Assembly (NCBI GenBank): GCA_030615145.1
Contig: JAUWZT010000170.1
Span: 1-7,914 of the forward strand
Origin: Promethearchaeota archaeon
Lineage (GTDB): Archaea > Asgardarchaeota > Lokiarchaeia > Sigyniarchaeales > SOKP01
Direction of reading: 5' to 3'
Length of the DNA: 7,914 nucleotides
This document shows positions 6,597 to 7,914 of this stretch, piece after piece; position 1 is the first letter of the stretch; each line of letters begins with the position of its first letter. The position numbers and the translations under genes were made by a program. The notes beneath the pieces were generated by a model, which saw only the letters and a list, made by a program, of their open reading frames with translations, was not told the DNA's origin and did no database searches.

Positions 6597-7481
6597 TTAT
6601 TTAAGAATTTTATTTATGGCTTCTCTTAAGATTGCGTGAATTTTCTCTCTATAATTGGTATTAATTGCAATCATTCCGTGGACTTTAATAGGTGGGTCCC
6701 TATCCGTTTCGGACAATATTCTTTCACAAAATTTAGGTGTTAACCTATTTGGCAAATCTTGTTTATTCGCGATTCCAATGACTAAAACATCCTTATAATA
6801 AAAATCTAAAATATCCCGAATAATATCTTTACTATAGTTTACATTCTCAAAACTAGAATCAAGCACTAAGAGAGCTACATCAGTATTATCCAATAAACTT
6901 TTCCATAAAGACCGATAATTACTTTGCCCCGCAAAATCCCAAAGTACAATTGAACGAGGAACATCAAGTTCTTCTCCGTTAAAAGAAGCTATGTCAACAT
7001 TTATTGTTGGAATGTATTCTAAATCGACTTCTTTGCCACAGATTAAGCGTAGGAGCGTTGATTTTCCAACGCCTCCAATTCCTATAATAGATACTTTTAT
7101 AGAGCCAAGAATCGTATCATCAATCTCTCTTTCAAAATCTGTAAAAATCGCGCGATTTCCGGTCCATTCACCACTCGCTAAAAGTTCTCCATACATTTCA
7201 ATGAATTTTGCTCTTATTGTTGTAATTTTCGAGTTAACTACAGCGTCATCATCCACAAGATCCGTGCATACTACAATTATAATCTCATCAATAATTGTAT
7301 AGTAGTACTTAAACTCGTCTGTAGCCGTGGATTTTATGTCGCTTTGACTTATTTCTTTCATAAACCCCGAAAAAGCGCTTAAAAATCCCGCTAATAAGTC
7401 TCTATCCACATCAGAACTACCATAATTCCTGAATAGCAAAGATTTTCCAGTTCGGGTCAATATATTAATGTATTGGATCAT
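6597..7481 (-). CDS. Small GTPase with N-terminal longin-like domain (Arf/Ras-superfamily, Asgard type)
   Basis: This is a 294-residue two-domain protein. Residues 1-125 have the strand-helix pattern of a longin domain: YINILTRTGKSLLFRNYG, a helix DLLAGFLSAFSGFMKEI (28-44), the strands KYYYTIIDE and IIIVVCTDL, then long helices ending in AIFTDFEREIDD. Residues 128-294 are a Ras-superfamily GTPase. G1 is GIGGVGKST (134-142) with Lys140. The switch I Thr is Thr159 in IPTI. G3 is WDFAGQ (181-186), keeping the catalytic Gln186. G4 is NKQD (239-242), the form usual in Arf/Sar proteins, while G5 is degenerate (AINTN near 272). The P-loop GVGKS is Ras/Rab-like. There is no C-terminal Cys for prenylation, no membrane segment and no signal peptide. 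Longin and Arf-like domains pair in eukaryotic trafficking, as in signal recognition particle receptor alpha/beta, so an autoregulatory or membrane-recruitment role is inferred, not shown. The ATG start opens directly onto the first longin strand. Confidence 0.85.
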   Translation of the reverse strand: MIQYINILTRTGKSLLFRNYGSSDVDRDLLAGFLSAFSGFMKEISQSDIKSTATDEFKYYYTIIDEIIIVVCTDLVDDDAVVNSKITTIRAKFIEMYGELLASGEWTGNRAIFTDFEREIDDTILGSIKVSIIGIGGVGKSTLLRLICGKEVDLEYIPTINVDIASFNGEELDVPRSIVLWDFAGQSNYRSLWKSLLDNTDVALLVLDSSFENVNYSKDIIRDILDFYYKDVLVIGIANKQDLPNRLTPKFCERILSETDRDPPIKVHGMIAINTNYREKIHAILREAINKILK

Positions 7482-7708
7482 AAAATCACGGAAGATTATG
7501 TTGTGAAGAGTTTATCTGCCCCTATTATATTTATCTTGATAAAGACTCATAATTGAAGCTTTAAAACTTGATAATCGAAAAAACTTGAATTTATATTTTT
7601 AATGTACTATATTTATTATAAAAAATTGATCTTTTTATAATATTCTCATCAAAATCATTAAAATAATCTCATTCTTCAAATTTATTAGAATTTAAAAGAT
7701 GATAACTT
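7482..7708. other. Divergent AT-rich intergenic region
   Basis: These 227 bases separate the minus-strand GTPase gene from the plus-strand gene at the window end and must hold both promoters unless transcripts start further away. Candidates are TATTATATTTA (7524-7534) for the GTPase gene, with a predicted leader of about 20 bases, and ATTAAAATAA (7658-7667) for the coiled-coil gene, with a leader of about 20 bases. An 11-base AT-only palindrome lies between them. I see no RNA gene and no convincing ORF here. Confidence 0.4.
7614..7642. repeat. 11-base perfect inverted repeat, AT only
   Basis: TATTATAAAAA (7614-7624) and TTTTTATAATA (7632-7642) are exact reverse complements around a 7-base spacer ATTGATC. 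The element sits near the middle of the divergent intergenic region. Each arm resembles a TATA box facing a different direction, so it could be an operator or a pair of back-to-back promoter elements. Arms made only of A and T arise easily by chance in this base composition. Confidence 0.45.
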
Positions 7709-7914
7709 ATGACAGAACCTAACGACCTTACATTAAACGATTTATCTAAGTCTTTTAAAGAGTTCGACGAGAAAATGGGCGCCTTCTCGTCAATACTTGA
7801 AAAGTTTGGTTTAGATATTATAACAAAAATGGGACAAACAAATTTGAAAATTACACAATTAACTGATAAAATTAACGAACTAGATAAAGCTACTATTGAC
7901 ATTAAAAGTCTAAT
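7709..7914 (+). CDS. N-terminus of a predicted coiled-coil protein, cut by the window end
   Basis: An open frame starts at ATG 7709 and runs 68 codons to the window edge without a stop. The visible part is polar and almost entirely helix-favouring (no proline after residue 4), with spaced hydrophobics suggesting heptads: LNDLSKSFKEFDEK (9-22), FSSILEKFGLDIITKM (26-41) and ITQLTDKINELDKA (47-60). There is no Cys, signal peptide or membrane segment in this portion. A weak purine-rich stretch (AAAAGATGATAA) precedes the ATG by about five bases. It is transcribed divergently from the longin-GTPase, which makes a functional link possible but unproven. I do not recognise the family. The antisense frame in this stretch is taken to be a shadow because it is rich in Ser/Phe/Val and matches nothing known to me. 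Confidence 0.6.
   Translation, partial: MTEPNDLTLNDLSKSFKEFDEKMGAFSSILEKFGLDIITKMGQTNLKITQLTDKINELDKATIDIKSL

Noticed and set aside
6991..7302. Plus-strand ORF of 103 codons opposite the longin-GTPase gene
   Set aside because: It is antisense to the P-loop and longin region of a well-supported gene and low in complexity, so it is a shadow.
7669..7902. Minus-strand ORF of 77 codons at the window end
   Set aside because: It overlaps the plus-strand open frame that has a sensible start and coiled-coil composition. The minus product is Ser/Phe/Val-rich without motifs, and it begins inside the opposing coding region.
1..7914. A defence island, mobile element or CRISPR system
   Set aside because: No transposase, integrase, Cas-like protein, direct-repeat array or terminal repeats are present. 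The XPF-type nuclease alone is a housekeeping repair enzyme.

Overview
The window is AT-rich (roughly one third G+C by eye) and looks archaeal. It shows an ADH-synthase/DhnA-type aldolase, a helicase-less XPF-type nuclease, genes starting a few bases after TATA-like boxes with little Shine-Dalgarno signal, and T-rich transcript ends. The most telling gene is a small GTPase with an N-terminal longin-like domain, a eukaryote-like combination typical of Asgard (Lokiarchaeia-like) genomes. Asgard is therefore the best guess for the host. It is inferred from protein character, since no rRNA or other marker gene is present.

Layout: a plus-strand block (118-3239) carries a class I aldolase/ADH synthase, a possible 46-residue membrane peptide, a YdjM/DUF457-type membrane metal-dependent hydrolase, an XPF/ERCC4-type nuclease and a TauE/SafE permease 13 bases behind it. 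A convergent, T-rich junction (about 3240-3292) separates this from a minus-strand block (3293-7481), which in its own reading order is longin-GTPase, phosphohexomutase, acyl-CoA dehydrogenase. A 227-base AT-rich divergent intergenic region then leads to a plus-strand gene cut by the window end, whose first 68 residues are polar, Cys-free and likely helical/coiled coil.

The genes do not form one pathway: aromatic precursor or sugar-phosphate chemistry, hexose-phosphate interconversion, acyl-CoA oxidation, DNA repair, anion transport and membrane/GTPase biology sit side by side. The close pair nuclease-permease is probably co-transcribed by spacing, without an obvious functional link. No rRNA, tRNA, CRISPR, insertion sequence or phage gene was seen.

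The points most worth a second look are the longin-GTPase fusion with mixed Ras/Rab and Arf motifs and its divergent coiled-coil neighbour, the acyl-CoA dehydrogenase that lacks the usual catalytic Glu but has one at the isovaleryl-CoA dehydrogenase-type position, the enlarged phosphohexomutase, and a small membrane ORF overlapping the next reading frame by TTGA.
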